A stretch of DNA of 5,688 nt. Origin: an uncultured Eubacterium sp. (GTDB lineage: Bacteria > Bacillota > Clostridia > Oscillospirales > Acutalibacteraceae). Of the stretch, positions 1-5,389 are shown piece by piece (the stretch's first letter is position 1; the number at the start of each line of letters is the position of its first letter). The notes beneath the pieces were generated by a model, which saw only the letters and a list, made by a program, of their open reading frames with translations, was not told where the DNA came from and searched no databases. Where the stretch lies: assembly GCA_905233805.1 (NCBI GenBank), contig CAJOER010000070.1, positions 1 through 5,688 of the forward strand. Reading direction: 5' to 3'. The position numbers and the translations under genes were made by a program.

Positions 1-2
1 TT

Positions 3-815
3 CTTAAAGATTTAAGCGAATGCGGGCTGCTAAGCGTTATTACTCTTGATAAGATTTTCCGCCAGGCAATGAAAAGCAGAATCGTAACTAACGCTCACAG
101 AGTAGTTAAGGGCGAAATGCCTGTAATAGATAATTCTCACGATTCCGACTTTTTCCTTATAAATGAAAGTATTAAGTATAACGTGCCGAAAAGGATTTTA
201 TCCCTTGTAACTCAACGGCTTCCCGCGTCATACGGCTTTGACGGTATTAACGATATCCAGGTTCTCTGCGCCGGAAAGAAGGGCGAGACGGGAACTCAGA
301 ATATCAATGCCGTTTTGCAAAATGCGATTAATCCTCCTTCAAAGAATAAGCGCGAGCTGAAATACAAGGGCTATACTCTGCGTGAGGGCGACAAGGTTAT
401 GCAGATTAAGAACAACTACGACGTTCCGTGGTTTAAGGAAAATGACAGCGGACAGGGCGTTTTCAACGGAGATATCGGAATACTGAAGGTCATTGATAAA
501 GTGGATAATACAATTACGGTTCAGTTTGACGATAAACAGGCGCTGTATACGCTTGAAAGCGTACGCGAGCTTGAACTTGCCTACGCTATGACGGTTCACA
601 AAAGCCAGGGCAGCGAATTCAACGCCGTCGTTATGCCCGTTATCTCCGTGCCCGAAAACCTTGCGTACAGAAATCTGTTTTATACCGCGCTGACAAGAGC
701 GAAGAAGCTAATCGTTTTAATCGGTAACGAACAGACCGTAAACGCTATGGTTAAAAACGATAAAAAATCACGCCGCTACAGCGCATTAAAATTCTTTATT
801 GAAAATAGCGGTTAG
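3..815 (+). CDS. recD2: RecD2-like ATP-dependent DNA helicase, C-terminal part (5' truncated by window edge)
   Basis: Superfamily 1B DNA helicase of the RecD/TraA type, acting in DNA repair or recombination; only about 270 C-terminal residues of a protein usually over 700 residues long are present. The frame is open to the left edge, so the ATG at 69 is internal: codons before it already read as the conserved KIFRQA motif followed by SRIVTNAHRVVKG, as in RecD2. Further on come VLCAGKKGETGTQNIN (RecD2-like, where family members have a similar KKGxxGTxxLN stretch), GDKVMQIKNNYD, GVFNGDIG, the AMTVHKSQGSEF helicase motif V region and the motif VI region FYTALTRAKKL. The N-terminal helix-hairpin-helix region and Walker A motif lie outside the window. 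It ends at TAG 813-815, 48 nt before the mreB-like gene, and its last codons carry that gene's promoter. It is probably a separate transcription unit from the downstream operon, although no terminator separates them. Confidence 0.93.
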   Translation, partial: LKDLSECGLLSVITLDKIFRQAMKSRIVTNAHRVVKGEMPVIDNSHDSDFFLINESIKYNVPKRILSLVTQRLPASYGFDGINDIQVLCAGKKGETGTQNINAVLQNAINPPSKNKRELKYKGYTLREGDKVMQIKNNYDVPWFKENDSGQGVFNGDIGILKVIDKVDNTITVQFDDKQALYTLESVRELELAYAMTVHKSQGSEFNAVVMPVISVPENLAYRNLFYTALTRAKKLIVLIGNEQTVNAMVKNDKKSRRYSALKFFIENSG

Positions 816-827
816 TTATAATATAAT
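799..827 (+). promoter_or_regulatory. Sigma-A type promoter for the mreB-corrinoid operon
   Basis: A -35 box TTGAAA (799-804, one mismatch to TTGACA) lies exactly 17 bp from a perfect -10 box TATAAT (822-827). The -35 box sits in the last codons of recD2. Transcription would be expected to start near 834, giving a leader of about 30 nt before the ATG at 864. Three other TATAAT boxes overlap or neighbour this one, but none has a recognisable -35 box at 16-18 bp. Seen directly: the boxes and the spacing. Inferred: use in vivo. Confidence 0.72.
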
Positions 828-841
828 TATAATATAATTAA
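816..841 (+). repeat. 11-bp AT-only tandem repeat (about 2.3 copies) containing four TATAAT boxes
   Basis: The unit TTATAATATAA occurs at 816-826 and again at 827-837, followed by a partial third copy at 838-841. Each unit contributes two TATAAT hexamers, at 817-822, 822-827, 828-833 and 833-838. The repeat fills most of the gap between recD2 and the mreB-like gene. It consists entirely of A and T. Confidence 0.9.
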
Positions 842-852
842 ATCCAACCGTC

Positions 853-858
853 AGGAGA
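853..858 (+). promoter_or_regulatory. Ribosome binding site of the mreB-like gene
   Basis: AGGAGA matches the anti-Shine-Dalgarno sequence; the AGGAG core ends 6 nt before the ATG at 864. This fixes the start of the MreB-like protein, whose N-terminal residues align with the family from the first few positions. Confidence 0.85.
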
Positions 859-863
859 TATAT

Positions 864-1892
864 ATGTTCGGATATGACTTAGGGCTTGATATCGGTACAA
901 GCTCGGTTGTTATAAGCGTTCCCGGCAAGGGCGTCGTTCTTAATGAACCGAGTTACGTAGCGTTTGACAGCGAAACTGAAAAAATACTATATGCAGGAAA
1001 GCGCGCTTATTTCCTTCAGGGCAGGGAGCCTATGGGAATTGAGATTGTTCAGCCTGTTCAAAACGGTATAATAAGCAACTATTCTTTAACACAGCAGATG
1101 GTTCACCATTTCATCAACAGAGTTATTAAGAAAAGCATATTCAGACCGAGAGTTGTTGCGTCCGTTCCGGCGCTTGCCACTGAGGTTGAAAAAAGAACGC
1201 TTATTTCCGTAATTATCAGGTCTGGCGCAAGGAGCGTCTGTCTTGTTGAGGAGCCACTTTGCGCCGCGTTCGGCGCGGGCATTGACCCTATACATCCGAG
1301 CGGCGTTTTCGTTATTGATATAGGCGGCGGAGCGACTGATATGGCTGTTGTAACTCAGGGTTCGCTCAGTCAGACCGAAACGGTTAATATTGCGGGTAAC
1401 GATTTTGACGCGCAGATTGCAAAATACCTGAAAGAAAAGTATTCAATCCTCGTCGGCCAGCGTATGGCTGAGGATATTAAAAAAGCTATCGGCTGCGCCG
1501 TACCGAGAGGCGAACCGATTACCATGTCCGCAAAGGGACGTAACGCAGAAAACGGCCTGCCGCTTGTAATTGAGGTTACGTCCGACGAAATCTGCGAGTG
1601 CCTGCAGCCGCTTCTTACCCAGCTTACGGACGCCGCAAGAATTATGTTTGAAAGGACTTCGCCGCAGCTCGTTGCGGATATTACGTCGAGCGACCTTCTT
1701 CTTACCGGCGGTTCGGCGAATCTTTACGGAATTGATACGCTTTTTGCTAAGGCGCTCGGCCTTGACGTAAGAGTTGTAAATCATCCGGAACTCTGCGCTT
1801 CAAAAGGCGCGTGCGTTGCACTTAATAAAATGCATATTCTTGACAATTACGGCTACGGATTTAAAACAAAAGAGGACGTCAGAATAAGATGA
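864..1892 (+). CDS. mreB: MreB/Mbl-family bacterial actin (rod shape-determining protein)
   Basis: Actin-fold ATPase that forms membrane-bound filaments guiding the lateral cell-wall synthesis machinery. The 342-residue length is full size for MreB. Visible motifs: phosphate-1 loop DIGTSS at residues 9-14, followed by GKGVVLNEPS (21-30), an MreB hallmark; connect-1 region QPVQNGIISNYSLT (63-76); TEVEKRT (106-112); the EEP motif at 129-131 with the expected catalytic glutamate; phosphate-2 loop DIGGGATD (152-159); EDIKKAIG (203-210); and the adenosine loop TGGSANLYG (281-289). Several normally well kept positions differ: MreB usually has DLGTANT, GGGTTD and GGGALL-like sequences here. It could therefore be an extra, diverged MreB/Mbl paralogue and not the main mreBCD copy; no mreC or mreD follows. 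It heads the operon behind a good promoter, and its TGA overlaps the next gene's ATG by 4 nt, so the two are probably translationally coupled. Family assignment is firm; its role in shape is inferred. Confidence 0.9.
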   Translation: MFGYDLGLDIGTSSVVISVPGKGVVLNEPSYVAFDSETEKILYAGKRAYFLQGREPMGIEIVQPVQNGIISNYSLTQQMVHHFINRVIKKSIFRPRVVASVPALATEVEKRTLISVIIRSGARSVCLVEEPLCAAFGAGIDPIHPSGVFVIDIGGGATDMAVVTQGSLSQTETVNIAGNDFDAQIAKYLKEKYSILVGQRMAEDIKKAIGCAVPRGEPITMSAKGRNAENGLPLVIEVTSDEICECLQPLLTQLTDAARIMFERTSPQLVADITSSDLLLTGGSANLYGIDTLFAKALGLDVRVVNHPELCASKGACVALNKMHILDNYGYGFKTKEDVRIR

Positions 1893-2350
1893 TTCATATT
1901 TATTACGGATACGGAAAAGGAAAAACCACCGCCGCTCTCGGCCTCGGTATGAGAGCAAACGGAGCGGGGAAGAGCGTCAGCCTTGTTCAGTTTTTAAAAG
2001 ACAATAAATCAAGTGAGCTTAAGTCTCTTCCTTTTGAGGTTTTCCCTTCGCCCGCCACAATTTCTTTCAATCCCGACGAGGGTTATCAGGTCTGGGTAGA
2101 CAGCGCTTTAAAGTATATAAATGACTGTAAAAGCAGCGTCATAATTCTTGATGAATTCCTTGACGTTATCCCCGGATTTGTTTCCGTTGAAAAGGCGCTC
2201 GCCCTGATTGAAAAGGACGCGGAAATTATTATTACCGGGCACAAGGAAATAAAAGAACTCTTTGATAAAGCGGATTATATTACGCATATGGATAAAGTAC
2301 GCCATCCCTATGACAAGGGCGTTAAAGCTAGAGAGGGTATTGAATACTAA
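1889..2350 (+). CDS. cobO: ATP:cob(I)alamin / cob(I)yrinic acid a,c-diamide adenosyltransferase (CobA/CobO/BtuR family)
   Basis: Transfers the adenosyl group of ATP to the cobalt of a reduced corrinoid, giving the coenzyme form of B12; cytoplasmic. The 153-residue protein shows the family P-loop GYGKGKTTAA (7-16; family GNGKGKTTAA or GDGKGKTTAA), VQFLKD (33-38), the ILDE acidic motif (86-89), TGHKE (116-120; TGR or TGH in relatives), and the diagnostic C-terminus RHPYDKGVKAREGIEY (138-153). It is shorter than the roughly 170-200 residue enzymes because it lacks an N-terminal extension and has a compact middle between residues 50 and 80. The start is the ATG within ATGA shared with the mreB-like stop; the nearest purine-rich site, AGAGGA at 1871-1876, is 12 nt away, so re-initiation after mreB is likely. 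Placement directly before a complete ECF transporter suggests that it adenosylates the imported corrinoid. Confidence 0.9.
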   Translation: MIHIYYGYGKGKTTAALGLGMRANGAGKSVSLVQFLKDNKSSELKSLPFEVFPSPATISFNPDEGYQVWVDSALKYINDCKSSVIILDEFLDVIPGFVSVEKALALIEKDAEIIITGHKEIKELFDKADYITHMDKVRHPYDKGVKAREGIEY

Positions 2351-2374
2351 ACGGCAGTATTGCTGTTTAGTATT
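2343..2374 (+). terminator. Strong hairpin across the cobO stop codon: weak terminator or attenuator
   Basis: A 14-bp inverted repeat (arms 2343-2356 and 2361-2374, loop GTAT) has a single mismatch that becomes a G-U pair in RNA (2353 with 2364). The left arm includes the cobO stop codon at 2348-2350. The stem is followed by only a short T run (TTTT at 2373-2376, then GCG), so as an intrinsic terminator it would be leaky. It could lower transporter expression relative to mreB and cobO, or protect the upstream mRNA 3' end. The hairpin is seen directly; its effect is inferred. Confidence 0.5.
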
Positions 2375-2387
2375 TTGCGTATATTTC

Positions 2388-2396
2388 GGAGGTGAT
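2388..2396 (+). promoter_or_regulatory. Near-perfect Shine-Dalgarno sequence deciding the ecfT start
   Basis: GGAGGTGAT is complementary to the 3' end of 16S rRNA over nine bases; the GGAGG core ends 7 nt before the ATG at 2400. This selects 2400 as the ecfT start over the in-frame ATG at 2262, which lies inside cobO and would add 46 residues unlike any EcfT. It is the strongest ribosome binding site in the window, consistent with independent initiation after the hairpin. Confidence 0.88.
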
Positions 2397-2399
2397 TAT

Positions 2400-3266
2400 A
2401 TGAAAAGGCTTGAAAAACTGCACCCTGTGACGCAGCTTTTCTTTTTTGCGCTTACTCTGATAATCCCTCTTATCTTTAATAACCCCTATTTCAGCCTTGC
2501 TTCGCTTTCTGCAGCTATTTTGTATACAGTCGTATCCGACGGCAAAAAGGCGCTTAAAACGCTTTTATACTCGTTTATCGCGGTATTATTGATAGGCGTG
2601 TTCAATATGGCGTTTGCGCACTGGGGCGAAACCGTACTTTTCAGCGTGAAAAGCGTAAGTTTTACTCTTGAATCGCTTGTTTACGGCTTTAATCAGGGTA
2701 TACTTCTCGCGTCCGTTCTGATTTGGTTCACCCTGCTCGGACGGTGCGTAGACAGTGAAAGGGTTATATACCTTTTCCGCTTTTCGCCGAAACTCGCCTT
2801 AATCTTTTCAATGGTGCTCGGATTTATTCCGCGTTTTATCAAAAAAGCGGGCGAGATAAAAGAGGCGCGCCTCGCTCTAGACGGCGGAAGAAAACCCGAG
2901 GGTATGAAAAATAAAATAAGGTTTACTCTCGATAATTTTTCCGCTCTCGTTTCATATTCGCTTGAAAGCAGTGTTATAACCTCAAATTCAATGGAGGCGC
3001 GCGGATATAATCCGAAGGCTGTGAGAATTTCCCGTTTCAGCATAAAAACCGTTGATACGGTGTTGATTATACTTTTTTCAGCCGTAATGTTATTTGCTTT
3101 AATTCAGTACGGCGCAGGGAACATTAAATTTGTCTTTCAGCCTGTTATGTATACAAAAAGGCTGAGCCTGCCCGCTCTTATTTTGTTTTTTATTGCGGAA
3201 CTTTATCCGTTTATCAGTGTTTTATGGGAGAATTTAAGATGGAAGCTGTTAAGTGTAAAGGCGTAA
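2400..3266 (+). CDS. ecfT: ECF transporter transmembrane component T (EcfT/CbiQ family)
   Basis: The membrane scaffold of an energy-coupling factor importer; it links the S subunit to the ATPases. The 288-residue protein begins KLHPVTQLFFF, the usual EcfT opening in which a conserved HP lies just before the first membrane helix. Hydrophobic segments lie roughly at 11-28, 32-46, 54-75, 95-115, 130-145, 217-236 and 257-275. The cytoplasmic part carries the two coupling-helix motifs: EARLALDGGR (155-164), a degenerate form of the Ala-Arg-Gly motif with Leu in place of Gly, and the canonical MEARGYNP (198-205). The PRFIKKAGEIKEAR stretch (144-157) precedes the first. Its 3' end overlaps the ATPase gene by 28 nt, which implies coupled translation. 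Family is secure; the transported substrate cannot be read from this subunit. Confidence 0.9.
   Translation: MKRLEKLHPVTQLFFFALTLIIPLIFNNPYFSLASLSAAILYTVVSDGKKALKTLLYSFIAVLLIGVFNMAFAHWGETVLFSVKSVSFTLESLVYGFNQGILLASVLIWFTLLGRCVDSERVIYLFRFSPKLALIFSMVLGFIPRFIKKAGEIKEARLALDGGRKPEGMKNKIRFTLDNFSALVSYSLESSVITSNSMEARGYNPKAVRISRFSIKTVDTVLIILFSAVMLFALIQYGAGNIKFVFQPVMYTKRLSLPALILFFIAELYPFISVLWENLRWKLLSVKA
3226..3230 (+). promoter_or_regulatory. Ribosome binding site deciding the ATPase start
   Basis: GGGAG lies 8 nt before the ATG at 3239, inside the ecfT coding sequence. The alternative ATG at 3224 overlaps this site and has no Shine-Dalgarno sequence of its own; it would add only five residues. The 3239 start gives MEAVKCKGVSFTYP, the usual opening of an ECF ATPase. 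Confidence 0.7.
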
Positions 3267-4669
3267 GCTTTACATACCCGAAAAGTGAAAACTCCGCGTT
3301 AAAGAATATCAGCCTCAGCATAAACGAGGGTGAATTTGTTCTTATGCTCGGTGCGTCCGCTGCCGGAAAGTCAACTCTTTTAAAACTGCTTAAAAAGGAA
3401 CTTGCGCCCCACGGTGAGCTTGAGGGAACTGTTGAAGTTAATAAAAGCGCCGGCTACGTTTCCCAAAACGTGGACGAGAGCATAGTATGCGACAAAGTGA
3501 GAAGCGAGCTTGCTTTCGGCCTGACAAATATGGGGCTTAACGCGAATGAAACGGAACTTCTTATTGCCGAAACCGCGTCGTATTTTAACCTTGAAGATAA
3601 GCTTGACTGCGACATATCGTCGCTTTCGGGCGGTGAAAAGCAGCTCGTTAACCTTGCCGCGGTTATGATAATGAAGCCGGGAATTCTTCTTCTTGACGAA
3701 CCCTGCTCTCAGCTTGACCCCGTAGCGGCTGAAAGATTTGTCAATCTTGTAAAAAAACTGCACTCGGATTTGGGTATTACGGTAATAATCAGCGAGCACA
3801 GCACTAATCTTGTTTACGACTGCGCCGATTCGGTTATGCTTCTTGATAAAGGCGAACTTATTATTATGGATACGCCCGAAAAAACCGCGGAGTATCTTAA
3901 AGAAAAGTCACATAAGATGTACGCCGCCGTACCCGCAAAATACAGGCTCGGCGAGTATACCGAAAAGCCCTTTGAAAACAGCGAGCAAAAACCCGAAACC
4001 GCAGTTAAATGCAAGAATCTCTGCTTCGCTTATGAAAAGGGCAGAAACGTGCTCAGCGACCTTGACATCGTAATATATAAGAATACGGTTAACGGAATAA
4101 TCGGCGCAAACGCAAGCGGAAAAAGTACGCTTATGAAAGTCCTTGCAGGCGTATGCCAAAAGCAGGGAGGAAAAATCAAAACCGATTTAAGCGTATCAAT
4201 GCTCACCCAGAACGTCTACGACCTTTTCACAAAGGAGCGCTGCGGCGACGAGGTAACCTTCGGGGATAATACCGATTTTCTTGAAATTGATTATATAAAA
4301 GAACGCCACCCCTATGACCTTTCGGGCGGCGAGGCGCAGCGACTTGCTCTTGCCATGGTGCTTGAGAGGAACGCGGATATAATCCTCCTTGACGAGCCTG
4401 TCAAAGGCTTTGACGCGCCGCTGAAAGAAAAACTCGGAGAGCTTCTCAGGGAACTCTGTAAAAAAGGGAAGACCGTAGTGGTTGTAAGCCACGATATAGA
4501 TTTTATGGGAACGTACTGCGAGTGGTGCTCTTTCCTTTCGGAAGGAAAAATCGTAACTACCGCAAGGCGCAGGGATTTCTTCTCACGCCTGAGTTTTTAC
4601 ACTACCTCGCTTTCAAGACTTACTGACGGAAAATGTGTATCTTTTGAGGATATAAATGAAAAAGATTAA
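3239..4669 (+). CDS. ECF transporter duplicated ATPase (two ABC domains fused in one chain, YkoD/EcfA-A' type)
   Basis: Energises vitamin uptake by hydrolysing ATP on the cytoplasmic face with EcfT. At 476 residues it holds two complete ABC domains. Domain 1: GVSFTYP (8-14), Walker A GASAAGKST (38-46), Q-loop Gln76, signature LSGGEKQ (129-135), Walker B ILLLDEP (149-155), switch His187. Domain 2 (from about 255): LCFAYEKG (261-268), Walker A GANASGKST (289-297), Q-loop Gln324, signature LSGGEAQ (361-367), Walker B IILLDEP (381-387), switch His418. All catalytic elements are intact in both halves, so both composite ATP sites look active. Domain 2 has about 16 fewer residues between Q-loop and signature than domain 1. 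The tail RDFFSRLSFYTTSLSRLT (445-462) resembles the FF..xxFYTT..xR ending of double ATPases in operons with an S subunit like the one downstream. It overlaps ecfT by 28 nt and the S gene by 14 nt. The fusion replaces separate EcfA and EcfA' proteins, and dedication to one S subunit is likely. Confidence 0.92.
   Translation: MEAVKCKGVSFTYPKSENSALKNISLSINEGEFVLMLGASAAGKSTLLKLLKKELAPHGELEGTVEVNKSAGYVSQNVDESIVCDKVRSELAFGLTNMGLNANETELLIAETASYFNLEDKLDCDISSLSGGEKQLVNLAAVMIMKPGILLLDEPCSQLDPVAAERFVNLVKKLHSDLGITVIISEHSTNLVYDCADSVMLLDKGELIIMDTPEKTAEYLKEKSHKMYAAVPAKYRLGEYTEKPFENSEQKPETAVKCKNLCFAYEKGRNVLSDLDIVIYKNTVNGIIGANASGKSTLMKVLAGVCQKQGGKIKTDLSVSMLTQNVYDLFTKERCGDEVTFGDNTDFLEIDYIKERHPYDLSGGEAQRLALAMVLERNADIILLDEPVKGFDAPLKEKLGELLRELCKKGKTVVVVSHDIDFMGTYCEWCSFLSEGKIVTTARRRDFFSRLSFYTTSLSRLTDGKCVSFEDINEKD
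4646..4650 (+). promoter_or_regulatory. Ribosome binding site of the ECF S subunit gene
   Basis: GAGGA ends 5 nt before the ATG at 4656 and lies within the last codons of the ATPase gene. It supports the overlapping start at 4656 and suggests balanced, coupled translation of A and S subunits. Confidence 0.65.
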
Positions 4670-5363
4670 AAATTACATTACACCTGCAATTTTAATAATC
4701 TCGCTCGTCGGGCTTATCGTATGGCAGTTTGTGTTTAAAAGCCTTAACTTTTACATAATCTGCGCCGCTATGCTCGTCCTTTCAATGCTGCCTTTTTTTA
4801 TCAGTTTTGAAAGGCGTAAAACAAGCGCTGCCGAAATCAGTCTTACGGCAACGCTTATAGCCCTTGCGGTTGCTTCAAGGGCGGCGTTTTACCTCATACC
4901 TCAGGTAAAGCCGATTGCCGCCGTGGTTATCGTATCGGCGGTCTGCCTCGGAGCCGAAAGGGGATATATAATCGGAGCATTTTCGGCGTTTATATCGAAC
5001 TTCATTTTCGGTCAGGGTTACTGGACTCCGTTCCAGATGGCAGCCCTCGGCGCCGTGGGATTAATTGCGGGACTCCTTTTCTCGTCGGAAAAAATCAAAA
5101 AATCCGGCGTGAAATTCAGAGCGCTGATTTCCGCCGCAGGCTTTGTTCTTGCATTTGCAGTTTACGGGCTTATAGTTGATTTATCAACGATTCTTTTCGT
5201 TCAGGGAAGCAAGCCGACTCTTTCGGGCGCGCTTTCGGTCTACGCCGCGGGCGTACCGTTCAGCCTTGTTTTCGGCATTTCAACGGCAGTATTCCTCTTC
5301 CTTTTTGCAGAGCCGTTTATAAGAAAAGTCGACAGGGTAATAATTAAATTCGGAATGAAATAA
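4656..5363 (+). CDS. ECF transporter substrate-binding S component, probable corrinoid (CbrT-like) type
   Basis: Membrane protein that captures the vitamin and delivers it through the T-A module. The 235-residue chain is almost wholly hydrophobic, with segments near 10-28, 31-50, 61-81, 87-104, 106-119, 127-143, 156-179 and 193-218: about eight, two more than the usual six of an S subunit. The third helix holds alanines at 65, 69, 73 and 77, matching the AxxxA motif that S subunits use in helix 1 to dock on EcfT, so the first two helices look like an N-terminal addition. Conserved-looking elements are IPQVKP (81-86), LGAERGYIIGAFSAFISNFIFGQGYWTP (98-125, in two parts: LGAERGYIIGAF and SNFIFGQGYWTP) and QMAALGAVG (127-135). 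From memory, the NxxFGQGxWTPxQM pattern recurs in S subunits of actinobacterial and clostridial operons assigned to cobalamin (CbrT). Together with the adenosyltransferase in the same operon this favours a corrinoid substrate; other vitamins are not excluded. It is the last gene before the terminator. Confidence 0.82.
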   Translation: MKKIKNYITPAILIISLVGLIVWQFVFKSLNFYIICAAMLVLSMLPFFISFERRKTSAAEISLTATLIALAVASRAAFYLIPQVKPIAAVVIVSAVCLGAERGYIIGAFSAFISNFIFGQGYWTPFQMAALGAVGLIAGLLFSSEKIKKSGVKFRALISAAGFVLAFAVYGLIVDLSTILFVQGSKPTLSGALSVYAAGVPFSLVFGISTAVFLFLFAEPFIRKVDRVIIKFGMK

Positions 5364-5388
5364 AAAAGCACGGATAACCGTGCTTTTT
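5363..5388. terminator. Bidirectional intrinsic terminator between convergent genes
   Basis: A perfect 11-bp inverted repeat (5363-5373 and 5378-5388, loop ATAA) has a GC-rich inner stem GCACGG/CCGTGC flanked by five A on the left and five T on the right. It is thus a Rho-independent terminator read in either direction. It begins at the last base of the S-subunit stop codon and ends 2 nt before the stop codon of the minus-strand RodA/FtsW-family gene, so it probably ends both transcripts. Confidence 0.9.
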
Positions 5389-5389
5389 G

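Noticed and set aside
400..475. Apparent insertion in RecD2 between NNYD and GVFNGDIG
   Set aside because: A short variable loop between these motifs is, as far as I recall, common in clostridial RecD2 proteins, so it is not reported as unusual.
2262..2399. Longer N-terminus for ecfT from the ATG at 2262
   Set aside because: It lies within cobO in another frame, encodes residues unlike EcfT, and lacks a ribosome binding site, whereas 2400 has a near-perfect one and starts at the usual family opening.
2351..2399. Separate promoter for the transporter genes
   Set aside because: A TATATT at 2380-2385 resembles a -10 box, but no -35 box lies at 16-18 bp; the best candidate, TTGCTG at 2360, is only 14 bp away and lies within the hairpin.
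3224..3238. ATPase start at the ATG at 3224
   Set aside because: It adds five residues not expected in the family and overlaps the GGGAG site that serves the ATG at 3239.
3380..3799. 139-codon open frame on the minus strand within the ATPase gene
   Set aside because: It lies opposite strongly conserved ABC motifs and its translation resembles no protein family; it is a frame shadow. The same holds for the minus-strand frames at 2693-3043, 4196-4492, 1443-1784 and 339-599.
2400..5363. Thiamine-precursor (YkoEDC-like) assignment of the transporter
   Set aside because: The fused ATPase resembles YkoD, but the adenosyltransferase neighbour and the FGQGYWTP-type S subunit fit a corrinoid better, and no thiamine gene is present. 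It is kept only as an alternative.
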